From positions 116,226,609-116,290,608 of the forward strand of contig JASEVX010000001.1 of assembly GCA_031761405.1 (NCBI GenBank): 64,000 nucleotides of DNA. Reading direction: 5' to 3'. Made by a program: the position numbers and the translations under genes. Of this stretch, positions 43,301 to 55,300 are shown in pieces (the stretch's first letter is position 1; every line of letters starts with the position of its first letter). A model generated the notes under the pieces. The model was given only the letters and a program-made list of their open reading frames with translations, searched no databases and was not told the DNA's origin. This stretch comes from Serripes groenlandicus. Taxonomy: Eukaryota > Mollusca > Bivalvia > Cardiida > Cardiidae.

Positions 43301-46300
43301 AGATAGAAACATCATAGGAATGGAGGATTCTCCAATACACTGGAGGATAGGAAGATGAAAATTAAATATTAAAAAAATACCTCATTGACTTCCTTAAAAT
43401 ACATAGAAGATGTATTGTTGAAGTTTTTCCTCCCCAAAATTCTACATGGCTATATTAGTTGTTAGAAGGGAAAGCAAGTATGTTAAAGGGGAAAGGCTTC
43501 CTGCAGTAAACATGTGTAAAGTTAGCTAGTTTGTAGGTGTAGTGGCTACACAGAGTGAATGATACTATCTGATGCCAGTTTTCTACAATATTTACAGCAC
43601 TTGTGTAGGTTATTGCTTGAATATTCTTTCCTACATACAAACTATTTGGACTCTCCCAAATCCATTTCAAATAATGTACACAGAGTATATTGATGTTAGC
43701 AATTTCTGATTCTTGATTTTTAATGTGAAGGACTTTTAAGTTTTTGAAAAATAAGTAATTTTTAACACACCAAATGAAACATTTTTTTTTTGAGAATGTT
43801 TTCAAAAATCATCTGATACAGTGGGAGGAGACTGTAGTTGTCTGATGAAAAAGGGTTATTCTATTTTACTTCAGAAAGTGCAGAAAAATCTGAGGCTCTA
43901 TGAGGAGATTGGTTATTATTCATTTTAAATCATTTTACATTTTGACATTGAATTTAAAATAAAAAATCAAATAGCTAAGTTTACCCATCAATTGTTATTG
44001 TGTATATTTTTCATCAGGGACTCCATGGCTAATTTTTGCCTGTTATTTTATGGTGTAAATCCAATATGTGCTGGAGGGTCTATATAGGTTACACTACAGC
44101 TTTAAATGCAAGACTGCATTAACTAGAATCCTAATCTGATATACATTACTGCAGTATATACCTGTATAAAATATTGTTCATACCTTAACTTCAGTTTCAT
44201 AGAGGCCTTGTCATTTTAAAATAATTCTTCACAATTATCATTCTATAGATATATCACTCTTATTATAACATTTCTGTGAGAATGTTTATCTAAGGCAAGT
44301 TCTGACTGGTGGACAGTCATAGTACTGGTAATGCACTACTGAAGCCCATTCATCTGGGTGCTGACTGTTTGGTTGTTACAAGTGAGGACATTTACTCATG
44401 CACTGGCGTGGTCATTGATTGGGCAAGGTGTGTGGAGTATAATGATAGCTGATCATTTGTTATGAGAAACCCTCTGGCCCTCCCCATCCCCAAACAAAAA
44501 TTTGATTTGACATTATGGACCTTGATATACATAGTTTGAAATTACCAGAATATAATCAAAGCATAATAACTTAATACCTTTGTACAAAGAAAATATATCA
44601 TGAAAATAAAATGTGATAATGGTAGCATTACTTACAGTATAAAACACAGACTTTTTTAGCTTGCCTAAGCCTTAAGTTTTCAAGGTGTGTTATTGTGATC
44701 GCCCTTTGTCCGGCATGCATCCTGCGTCAACATCTTCTCCTCTGTAACCAGTGGGTCAATTGGGATGAAACTTTATAGTAAGCATCCTCAATGTTCTCAC
44801 TTAAATGCAGAATTCTAGTTTTCCATGGCAACCCAAATACAAAAGCTTAAAACAAAATTCTCCTCCCAAATCTGTTGGCAGATTTTCAAATAATTTTGTA
44901 GAAATGTTCCTTCAGGGAGACCTTATCAGATTCTTCAAAGCCATGATGATTGGTTGAAAAACATGGATGCCAGGGGTTGGGCTGTTTTGCCTTATTGGCT
45001 ATAGTGAAAACTTTAAAAATCTTCTTCTCAAAAAGTATCTGTCCGATTTTCAAAATTGTTTGTAGAAATGTTCCTTGGGTAACAATATATAATTTGTGAC
45101 TGATTTTTTGATATTTGTCATTATGAGACCAGTTAAGTAAGGTCGAGAAATGTATTTAAAATTCCTTATTCAGCATCAAAAGAACTGTCTGAAAATTTAA
45201 GGATAAACCTCCATTTTCCCGACTGTTATCAAGGTAACAACATCAACAATTTGTTCAATGGAATCACATTTTTCATTCTCTTAAATGGCTCGGTCGCACA
45301 TACGCGAGGCACTGCCTGCACATTGAAAATTAATTAAAAGATGGAAAACAAAATCAGTGCATCGTTGTACTCACAAATTTTAACGGTATCTGGGAGGAGA
45401 AGCTTGCGAAGTCACAACGAAAGCAAAGCGTGTTGCTAGCGCGCTGTGTGTAGAGCCTATACAGAGTGCACATTTTAATAAATGCAACAAATGCACAGCG
45501 TTTTGCTAGCATGCAGAATGAATGGTCCGCGCATGCACCACTCACTCAACACATACCCAGCAAACGGCAGCGGTCAAGCTGCTGGTTCTGCATTCCTTGA
45601 TACTGGGTTGTGGATAATCACTCATGCTGTGACAGAGAGCTTGCTGGTCTCGGGCTGCTGCTGCATTGTACACAGGAAAACTTGATACGGTTGGCCAGAA
45701 TGCCGAAGGCATTTTCTACTTCCCTCCACGGCATACTCTGGAGGGTGTGCAGCTTAATCACGCTGGGTTGTAGAGCGAAGGCATGGTAGCCGACGAAAAA
45801 GTAAGGAACATTCTGGTTGTTGTTGGGAAGAGGATCGGGACCTGGGACTATCATCTTCAACGCATTCCTTTAGCTCAGAGGTATTGTAGATCTGATCGTC
45901 TGATGCTGATCTCCATACTGTCTGCCCAGATGAATTGGTAATCAGCATCAACGAGCGCTATGATGATAGCAGAGTAGAACACTTTATAGATGTAGTAAAG
46001 GGAACCACTTGAAGGTTGACGTGCTTGCCAGCAAGTGCACCACATATATGGGGAAAGTTCCACCTTTCCATGAACTTGTCAGATATGGCACACCATTCCT
46101 CTGGAGTGATGGGACATTTCATCAATTCATCCTTGTACTCATCAATGATGGTCTTGCACACTTTTGGGATGAACAGGGATATATTGTTGTGAGGCACCCT
46201 CCACCCATAGGACAACGAGTGATACTTGATCCCAGAGGCAAGATGCTGCAGAGTGAGGGCAAGCTTCAGGACCAGGGTCCAGGGCCTCTCTGTATGTTGT

Positions 46301-49300
46301 ATTCTGCTTGGTGATTCTCAGACCCACTCTGGTTAGCAGCTCGTCAAACATCAGGGGTCAGGGCATCCACATGAAATTCTTGAAGGCTGCCTGGTCTTCG
46401 TTTCACAAGTAGCTGATCATTCAGGCCAAACTGTCGGGCCTAATGATCCATGGTTGGACTCGGAACCTCTGATGACCTCTTCTCTTTCTCCCTTCTCCAG
46501 TCTTGGTAAAATGCCATGTCCATGAGGTTCTCTTGATGTTTGAGAGCTGCGAATTTTTATTGTATTCACAGCCTGTTGGATCCTCCATCTTCTGAGGTGG
46601 TTCTAGATACGATCAGCAGGAACCTCTGTCATTACCAATGAGGGTCGGAGATGAAGTGATGAGGTTGGGAATTGGACCCGTTTATATACCCCATGGCTAC
46701 ACATTAGGAAGAACCAGAAGAATGCTGGGCACGCTAGAGACTTGTTCAGCACGGCCATATTCACTGCATGTTGGTTTGACATGTTTAGAAGCAGGCTAGG
46801 TTTTCACTAGATCTCGGCCGACGCACATACAACAAATACCCAGCATGTGTCTGGCATGTACATTCATTTTCGAGCTCCACACACATTTTTGTGCATGCAC
46901 AAAAATCCAGACGTACACAGTGAATGATGACAAATTCATAGGGTTGGCCTAGCGCACTCAACGAACAAGTAACGAGTGCAGTACTCTTAACAAATGACAA
47001 CGCACTGGCCTAAATTGCTAATTTTGCCTTATTAAACATCCTTATTGAAAATCAACTTTTCAGCCAAGAGAATGGTCTTGATTCGTTTTTGTGTTATACA
47101 ATATGACAAGGCTGCAACTGTATTTTTTGCCGTCATTAAACTGTCGTTTAAATGAATTTAAATTTGGGATCTGGGAATTAGAAATAGTTTTTCCATTAGC
47201 TTGTAATGTTGACTTTTGACATATATGTGGCAATTTTACTTGTTCAGAGAATAACTTGAAAACTACTGGATGGAATTTAAAAAAATGAATACGATGATAC
47301 AAACAGTGAAAGGAAGTGCAGTGTACTGGAACCATAACTATATTTTACCTAATAACAGAGTTATCGTCCTTTGTTACTTTTTCTTATCCGGAGAATAACT
47401 TGAAAACTACAAGATAGAATGTAATAAAATTCATATAATGTTAACCCTTTTCCTCATACGACAATTCTGCAGCAGACGACTTTGACGTATTTTGTCAAAA
47501 CATGGAAAACATTGTGGCAAAAGGAGAAATTGCACGTTTTGTGCAATTTCTTCTTTTGTCACTATGTTTTCAAAAAGCCGTCTGCTGCAGAGGCGTCAGA
47601 AAGCGTCTATATGAGGGAAAGGGTTAAAGCACAATGAAAGGCAGTGCAATGTACAAGTACCAATACTCGATTTGAGCTAATTACAAAATTATTGCTAATT
47701 TAATAAAACTTCATTCAATAGTAAAACACAATGAAAGGGAGTGCAGTGTACAATAACCATAACTCTATTTGAGCAAATTAAAGAGTTTTGCCCTGGAAAG
47801 TTCAAACAAGTGGATATTGTCAACTTGTAAGACACAGCAGTAGACTGTTTCGTTTGAAATCTTATAGCCAGTGGTACAAAAGCTGAACTGGCTGTACTTA
47901 AATCATTCAAGCCATAGTGATGGCTGCAAGGTTGCATTAAAAAGGGGGTATAATTACAAAGTCTTGATATTCCTCTCCTTAAAGTGTTGGTCAGATTATA
48001 CAATTTGGCAGAAATGTCCTCAGATGAACACTACAAAACTTGTTCAGGTGCCATGCGGCATCAGAAAAGAAGTGAAATGACAAAGCTTTCTAAGTGGGGG
48101 TCATTATTTCAAGATAATTTGGCAGAATTGTTTCCAAGGTGATATACTTTCATTCTTTCAAATCTTCTCTGTTACATTTAGCACTGGAAAAACAGATTAT
48201 CAGAAGAGTATTGGTGAATGGAATGTCAATAGTATATGGATATAGCTGAAAAATTGCTGAAAAATATGTTAAACCCTTTTTACCACCTGCTGACGCTTTT
48301 TGAAAACATTGTGGCCAAACGTGCAATTGCTCATTTTGAGCAATTTCTTCTTTGGCCACAATGTTTTCAACTTTATTTAACAATTAAGCTATCTTTTATG
48401 GTGATTTTTAGCTGACCTATGCACGAAGTGCAAGGTGAGCTTTTGTGATCACTGAATGTCCGTCGTCTGTCCGTCCGTCTGTTAACAATTTTCTACAAAT
48501 GACTTCTTCTACTAAACCAATGGACAGATTTCAAAATAACTTCACAGGAATGGTCCTTAGGTGGTCCCCTTTCAAAGCTGTTCAAAGAATTTAATTCCAA
48601 GTAGAACTTTGGCTGTTGCGGCATCAGAAAAGGGGAAATTGCCAAATCTTAAAAAGTCTTCTTGTCCAAATATGCTGGCCCCATTTGAAAATTATTTTGC
48701 ACAAATGTTCCTTAGGGCACCCTCTACCAAGATTGTTCAAATATTTCCGATCCGTTGAAAAACATGGCCGCAAGGGGGCGGGGCTTGTTTTCCTTATATG
48801 TGCATTGTTAAAACTTTAAAAAATCTTCTTGTTCAAAAGTACTGGCCAGATTTCAAAATAATTTTGCAGAAATGGTCCTTAGGTGGTCCCCTTTCAAAGA
48901 TGTTCAAAGAATTTCATTCCAAGTAGAACTTTGGTTGCTGCAGCATCAGAAAAGGGGAAAATTGCCAAATCTTAAAAAATCTTCTTGTTCATAAGTGTTG
49001 GCTCGATTTAAAAATTATTTTGCACAAATGTTCCTTGGGGCACCCCCTACCAAGCTTGTTCAAATATTTCCGATCCGTTGAAAAACATGGCTGTATGGGG
49101 TTGGGGGCTTGTTTTCCTTATATGTGCATTGTTAAAACTTTAAAAATCTTCTTGTCCAAAAGTACTGGCCAGATTTCAAAATAACTTCACAGAAATTGTC
49201 CTAAGGTGGCCCCCTTTCAATGTTGTTCAAAGAATTTAATTCCAAGTAGAACTTTGGTTGCTGCGGCATTAGAAAAGGGGAAAATTGCCAAATCTTAAAA

Positions 49301-52300
49301 AAACTTCTTGTCCAAAAGTGCTGGCCCGATTTAAAAATTATTTTGCACAAAATTAATGTTCCTAAGGGCACCCTCAATGAAGATTGTTTAATTATTTCCG
49401 ATCCGTTGAAAAACCTGGCCGCAACGGGCGGGGCTTGTTTTCCTTATATGTGCATTGTAAAATCTTTAAGAAACTTCTTGTCCAAAAGCACCTGCCTGAT
49501 TTAAAAGAAATTTGGCACAAATGCTCCTTGGGTGACCTTCTACCAAGGTTGATCAAATAAATCCGATCCGTTGAAATACATGACCACCAGGGGGTTGCTT
49601 GTTTTCCTTATATGTATAGAGTAAAAACTTTGAAAACTATTGAAGTTCTATTAAATCAGGTGAGCGATATAGGGCCATGATGGCCCTCTTGTTTAGGTTT
49701 TTGGCACTGTTTTCAAAGTCGTCTGCTGCCGATCTGTTGTATGAGGGAAAGGGTGAACCTTAGATTGATCAATTTAATTTATCCTACAATTGAAATACTT
49801 GTAAATAAACAATTATGATATTTACCCAAGCCTCGATGGTCATTTGAATTTAAGGCTCATCGGGACTAAGTTTCAGGAGAGCCTATGTTGTCATCCTGTT
49901 GTCAGCATTCTTAGCAAAATGTTCAAGTTCTGTATTTAACCCTTTCCCACATAAAACAAATCTTGAGCAGATGATTTTGAAATCGTCTGGTGAAAAATAT
50001 AAATTGTCTCATATGATTTAAAAGTTAAGTATAAGAAGAGAGTTGAATAAATGTGGCAAAAAGAGAAATTGCTCACAAAATGTCTGTATATTGAGGAGGT
50101 TTAACCCTTTCCCTCATATAGACGCGTTCTGACGCCTCTGTAGCAGACGGCTTTTTGAAAACATAGTGACAAAAGAAGAAATTGCACAAAACGTGCAATT
50201 TCTCCTTTTGCCACAATGTTTTCCACTTTTTGTCATAGGTTATCCATTCAATTATGGAGATTTTCTACGTTTTGATAAAATACGTTCAAAGTCGTCTGCT
50301 GCATAATTGTCGTATGAGGGAAAGGGATTTGCAAAAACAGCCCCCCACACATTGACTATGCTGTTGTGTGACAGCTCTTTTTTCAAAATCGGGTATCATA
50401 ACTATATACAAGGAATAATATCAGGGCCCTGGGATAAAGTATGTTGGTTGAATTTCTAGCTTACGTGTTTTAAATATATATTTACATGTGATGACCTTGA
50501 TTGCTGTTCTAAGTAATAATCTGGTAACAATTCTATAAAGTGAAGGAGCTTTTTATAACCCAAGGGAGATAAGTCAATGCTACATTAAGAGATCATGAGT
50601 AACTTCCCTTGGTTAGCAATAATGAATTATTTTAGTCTCTATTTGTAAATCATAACAAAATAGCTTTATGATGTATAATGGAAGACTTTTTATCTGCCAC
50701 TGAATCAGAGTCACTGCTGCAGCTTTTTGACTGAAATTGCTGTTTATGTATATTGATGACTCATAAATATATGGATAGGCATTTCTGTTTCCTACTTTGA
50801 ATGTTTTCTTTTTTTTGTCAGAAAGTTTTAACCTATTATATCAGATTGGTTTTCATATTCAATATCCCCTGGATGGGGTATTTGTTTGGCATTGTCCTTC
50901 CATCCATCCATAGGAATATTTAACCCTTTCCCACCTGCCGACACTTTTTGATGCATTTGCAGCCGTTGACTTTCCCACAATGTTTGAGCTCTATTCATTT
51001 GTTATACTTTAACAGAGATTTTCTCTGTTTTTGCCAATAGTTTTTCAATGTCGTCTAGCCGAGCCCCGATAGCTCAGTCGGTAGCGACGCGGGTTGTCAA
51101 TCCAGGGGTTGTGAGTTTGAATCCCAACTCGGCCAACTTTCTTTCCGACGTTTGACAAAAGTCAATGCGACATTCGTCATTTGTCTTCCACCAATGGGCT
51201 AAGTCTATGTGGAAAAGCAGCTAGTTGCTTGTGAAGATTGTTGTGTGGAGTACTGGTGTGAGATAACCAGGAAATGCATGAATAGGTGAACTGGCCGCCG
51301 TGATATAACTGAGAAATTGTTAAAAACGGCATTAAACCCCAATCAATCAATCAATTCAATGTCGTCTACTTCAGATTTATTTTGTTTTGGACATGGTTGG
51401 TTAAATTTGATTAAAACTTTGGAAATAGTAAACACCATAGGAAAAGCCACACTTCAAGTTTCAGTTATTTTGTTTATATGGTGTATGCCACTTTCAACAA
51501 TTTTTCAGCTAATTAACAGCGCTACCGATTTTTTTTTATGTGGGATAGGGTTAATTAAAACTTTTTGGATATATTTAATTAAAACTTAACCCTTTCCCAC
51601 CTATAGTTGCATTTTGATGCATTTGCAGCAGACGACTTTTGAAAACATCATGTCAAAAGGAGAAATTGCTCTAAACAAGCAATTTTTCCTTTTGCAACAA
51701 TGTTTTGAACTTTTTTCAGTAATTATACCTACCGTTCAATTATATAGATTTTCCATGTTTGTGTTATAAGTATATACTTTTAAAGTCATCTGCTGCAGAT
51801 ATGTTGTATACATGTGGGACATGTTACATGCGCAAGCCACACTCCCAAGTTTCAGTTATTTTGTTTGTAGATGTACGCCCCTTTCAACAATTTTTCAGTT
51901 AATTAATTGGGCTACAGATTTATTTTATGTGGGAAAGGGTTAATGAAGACTTTTTGGATAGATTTGATTAAAACTTATGGAAATGTTAACATCAATAGAA
52001 GAAAGCCAACATCAATAGAAGAAAACACCAATTTTTCAGTTAAATAACAGTGCTTCTTTTCCATTTATCTGAATTTGAGAGAGCCAAGAAGGGAAAAGCC
52101 AATACATCTTTTTAAAGGTATGACCAGTTGGGTATTGAACCCGGGGCGAACGTCCTACCACTTCAAATCTCAGTTAAGCTCTTAACTGGGTCAATTTATG
52201 GCATCAAAAACTTTGTAACTAGGTCAAATTTTGTAGAAATGTTTTGAACATTCTAGAGCTTAGAGCTATAAGGGGTTCATGAAATCAATCATTGTGAAAA

Positions 52301-55300
52301 ACTATGTCACTCTCAAATTTTAGAAAATCTTTTTAACCCTTTTCCTCATATAGACGCTTTCTGACGCCTCTGTAGCAGACGGCTTTTTGAAAACATAGTG
52401 ACAAAAGAAGAAATTGCACAAAACGTGCAATTTCTCCTTTTGCCACAATGTTTTCCACTTTTAGTCATAGGTTATCCATTCAATTAAAGAGATTTTCTAT
52501 TTTTTGACAAAATATGTTCAAAGTCGTCTGCTGCAGAATTGTCGTATGAGGGAAAGGGTTAACAATCTCCAATGTGACATTGTAATTTTAACAGATGCCT
52601 TCTGACAAAACAAGAAATTGCTGCAGCTTTGTATGTAAAAAAGGGTTTATATAAAAAGAACAGAATATTGGTATTGGGAAATTTCCACATTAGACAGGTT
52701 TTTATGAGCCCTTTCCCACATACAACATAAAATTTATCTGCTGCAGACGCCTTTGAAAACATGTATTCAACAGTATGGAAAGACTCTATAAATGTCTGCT
52801 GCAGAATCTTCAGAAAGCGTCTGTATGTTGGAAATGGTTTTAAAAAAAGAAACCTACAGTTATTCTTTCACAAAATAAAATCAATTTGTGGGTACCCACA
52901 ATATAGATGGCATTACCAAAAAGTTTTACAATCACAGCTATTTTTCAAATCAGAATCGCCAACAATAAAACTGGCTTATCTGCAACTTTGCAAAGATATT
53001 TGAAGACATTTCTAAAGTGTTTGGTGGAATCCGCTGCAGCAGAGCGGTTCAACCCTTAACCACATATAGACGCTTTCTGACGCCTCTGCAGCAGACGACT
53101 TTTTGAAAACATAGTGACAAAAGAAGAAATTGCTCAAAACGAGCAATTTCTCCTTTTGACACAATGTTTTCCACTTTTAGTCATAGGTTATCCATTCAAT
53201 TAAAGAGATTTTCTATTTTTTGACAAAATATGTTCAAAGTCGTCTGCTGCAGAATTGTCGTATGAGGGAAAGGGTTAAGCCTTTGGGGTTTAGCATCCTT
53301 GGTTCGATCCTCAGTAGCGGCATGATGGTCATGGGGATGTTCCCTTGGCCTAAAACCACAATATTTAATTAAAAAACTAGTGTTTTGTACTTTTGTTTTT
53401 CAATCTTGACTGTAATGCAGTGGGAAAAACTGGCTTTATATAGGATAACAAATTGTGTACAATATGTATCATCCTCTTAATCTTTGTCTAATACAGACCA
53501 AATTTTGCAAACACTGTGGCAAAAGGAGAAATTGCTCATTATGAGCTATTTCCCCTTTTGTCACATTGTTTACCACTTTATTAAATAATTGTTATTTCAT
53601 TGGTAAAAGGTTCCCCTGATTTTGACTTAAAGTTTTCAAAGTTGTCTGCTGCAGATTTGTTGTATGTTGGTAAGGGTTAAATCGTAGAAAATGCCAGAAA
53701 GGAGCTTTTCTTTTTTTCACACAATGTTATGACTATGTAGATCTACTTAATACATCTGATTTTGCAGCTTTTATGTTTTTGCCTCAAATGTTTTCAAATA
53801 ATTCAAATATAAAATTACTCTCAAAATCTGCTAAATGAATCGGCAAAATGTGAATTGGACCCTTATAAATATTCAGATAAAAAACTCTTCATTGCAACTA
53901 GTTTGATTTTTGTTCTTGGATCTCTGGGAATGACTACCTACAACAAAGGGATGAAAGGACCTACAAATTTATTAACATGGCAAATATTTCCCTCTATCAA
54001 GAGCGCTTTTGGTTTGACTGGTAGAAGTTTTCTGAGAGTTTCCAATGATTAATCAATACTGCAAGCATAATCAATAGGAGTGTGATAGGAAATTTCTGTG
54101 TTAGTGGAGTAATTAACCTTTTGCCTCATAATCTTGCTTTCTCTGGCCTTTAGAGTAGACAATTCGAAAAGAAATGTTGCCCTTCCTCAGTAATGATTTC
54201 TTAACATTGTTTTACCTCATGCCATTATAAGTCTTCTTTATGTTAATTTATTGATCCAACATAATGCTTTGACTAATTTAAGTCAAAACATGTTAATTCC
54301 TAGGAATGCTTGAAACTGTACTGTAGCAGACTGCCCTAACTGGTTAACCCTTTAAGGCATACTTTCGGAAGTATCTTTTTTAAGGATCTGAGAAAAATAT
54401 ATTTCCTGGAAGTTTTGAAGTTTTAATTTCATTGAAGTAACAGTTGAAAACATTGTGGGGATCTGTTCAATACGAATTATAACTTTCTATTTTCTGACAA
54501 TGTTTTCAAAATTGGTCTGCTTTAAAGACAATTAACACTATCCCTCATATAGACACTCTCTGACGCCTCTGCAGCAGACAGCTTTTTGAAAACATGGCGA
54601 CAAAAGAAGATATTGCTCAAAACGTGCAATTTCTCCTTTTGTCACCATGTTTTCAACTCTGTTCAATTATTGTACTTTCATTTTAATGGAGTTACCAATT
54701 TTGTTTGTGTATGTTATCAAAGTTGTCTGCTGCAGATTTGGTATATGTTGGAAAGGGTTAAGTTGACATAAGGAGCTGAACCTCTACCTAAATATTTGAC
54801 AAGAAGGTCAGATTGTAAAATTTAGACAAATGTCATGTTTTTAGCTCACACATGCTCAAGATGAGCTATGTGATCACAACGTCTCCAACTTTCGTTGTTG
54901 TCATCAGCTGTCTTTAAAGCATCGATTGGTTGAAAAACATTGCTGCTAGGTGGTATCAAGGACAACACTTAAATTATTCTGCTCTGATAGTGCCTGTCTG
55001 ATCTCAAGACAATCCGGAAAGATTTGCTGAGTTGTTAGTGTCGTGGATTTGGCACTGGGCAAGGCACATTTCCTAGTCTAGTACTGGTTTGTTTACCCAG
55101 GGATCATGTATAGGTGAACTGTCGCCATGATTTCACCAAAAAAATGTTTTAAATTGCATAAAAAACCAAAATCAAACAATTCAAGACGATGTGGCAGGCA
55201 TATTTCTTAGGTGAATTATCTACAAAAGATTTGTTAAGAAGCATGGCTATTGGGTGACATAACAAAACTGTAAATGACCAAACTTTCAAACTCGGAAACT

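Noticed and set aside
43455..43805. 116-codon minus-strand open frame
   Set aside because: Low-complexity, Lys/Phe/Asn-rich translation without family landmarks.
45280..47005. Complete Harbinger element with terminal repeats
   Set aside because: I compared GGCTCGGTCGCAC on the left with TAGGCCAGTGCG (minus strand) on the right and found no convincing inverted pair or 3-bp duplication.
51061..51135. Possible tRNA gene (also at 58250, 38784 and 10450)
   Set aside because: Box A and box B are present, but the acceptor stem does not close and each is followed by a SINE body, tail and target duplication.
53855..54052. 65-codon plus-strand open frame with a hydrophobic segment
   Set aside because: Looks mildly protein-like but has no known family, no splice context and no neighbours; insufficient to call.
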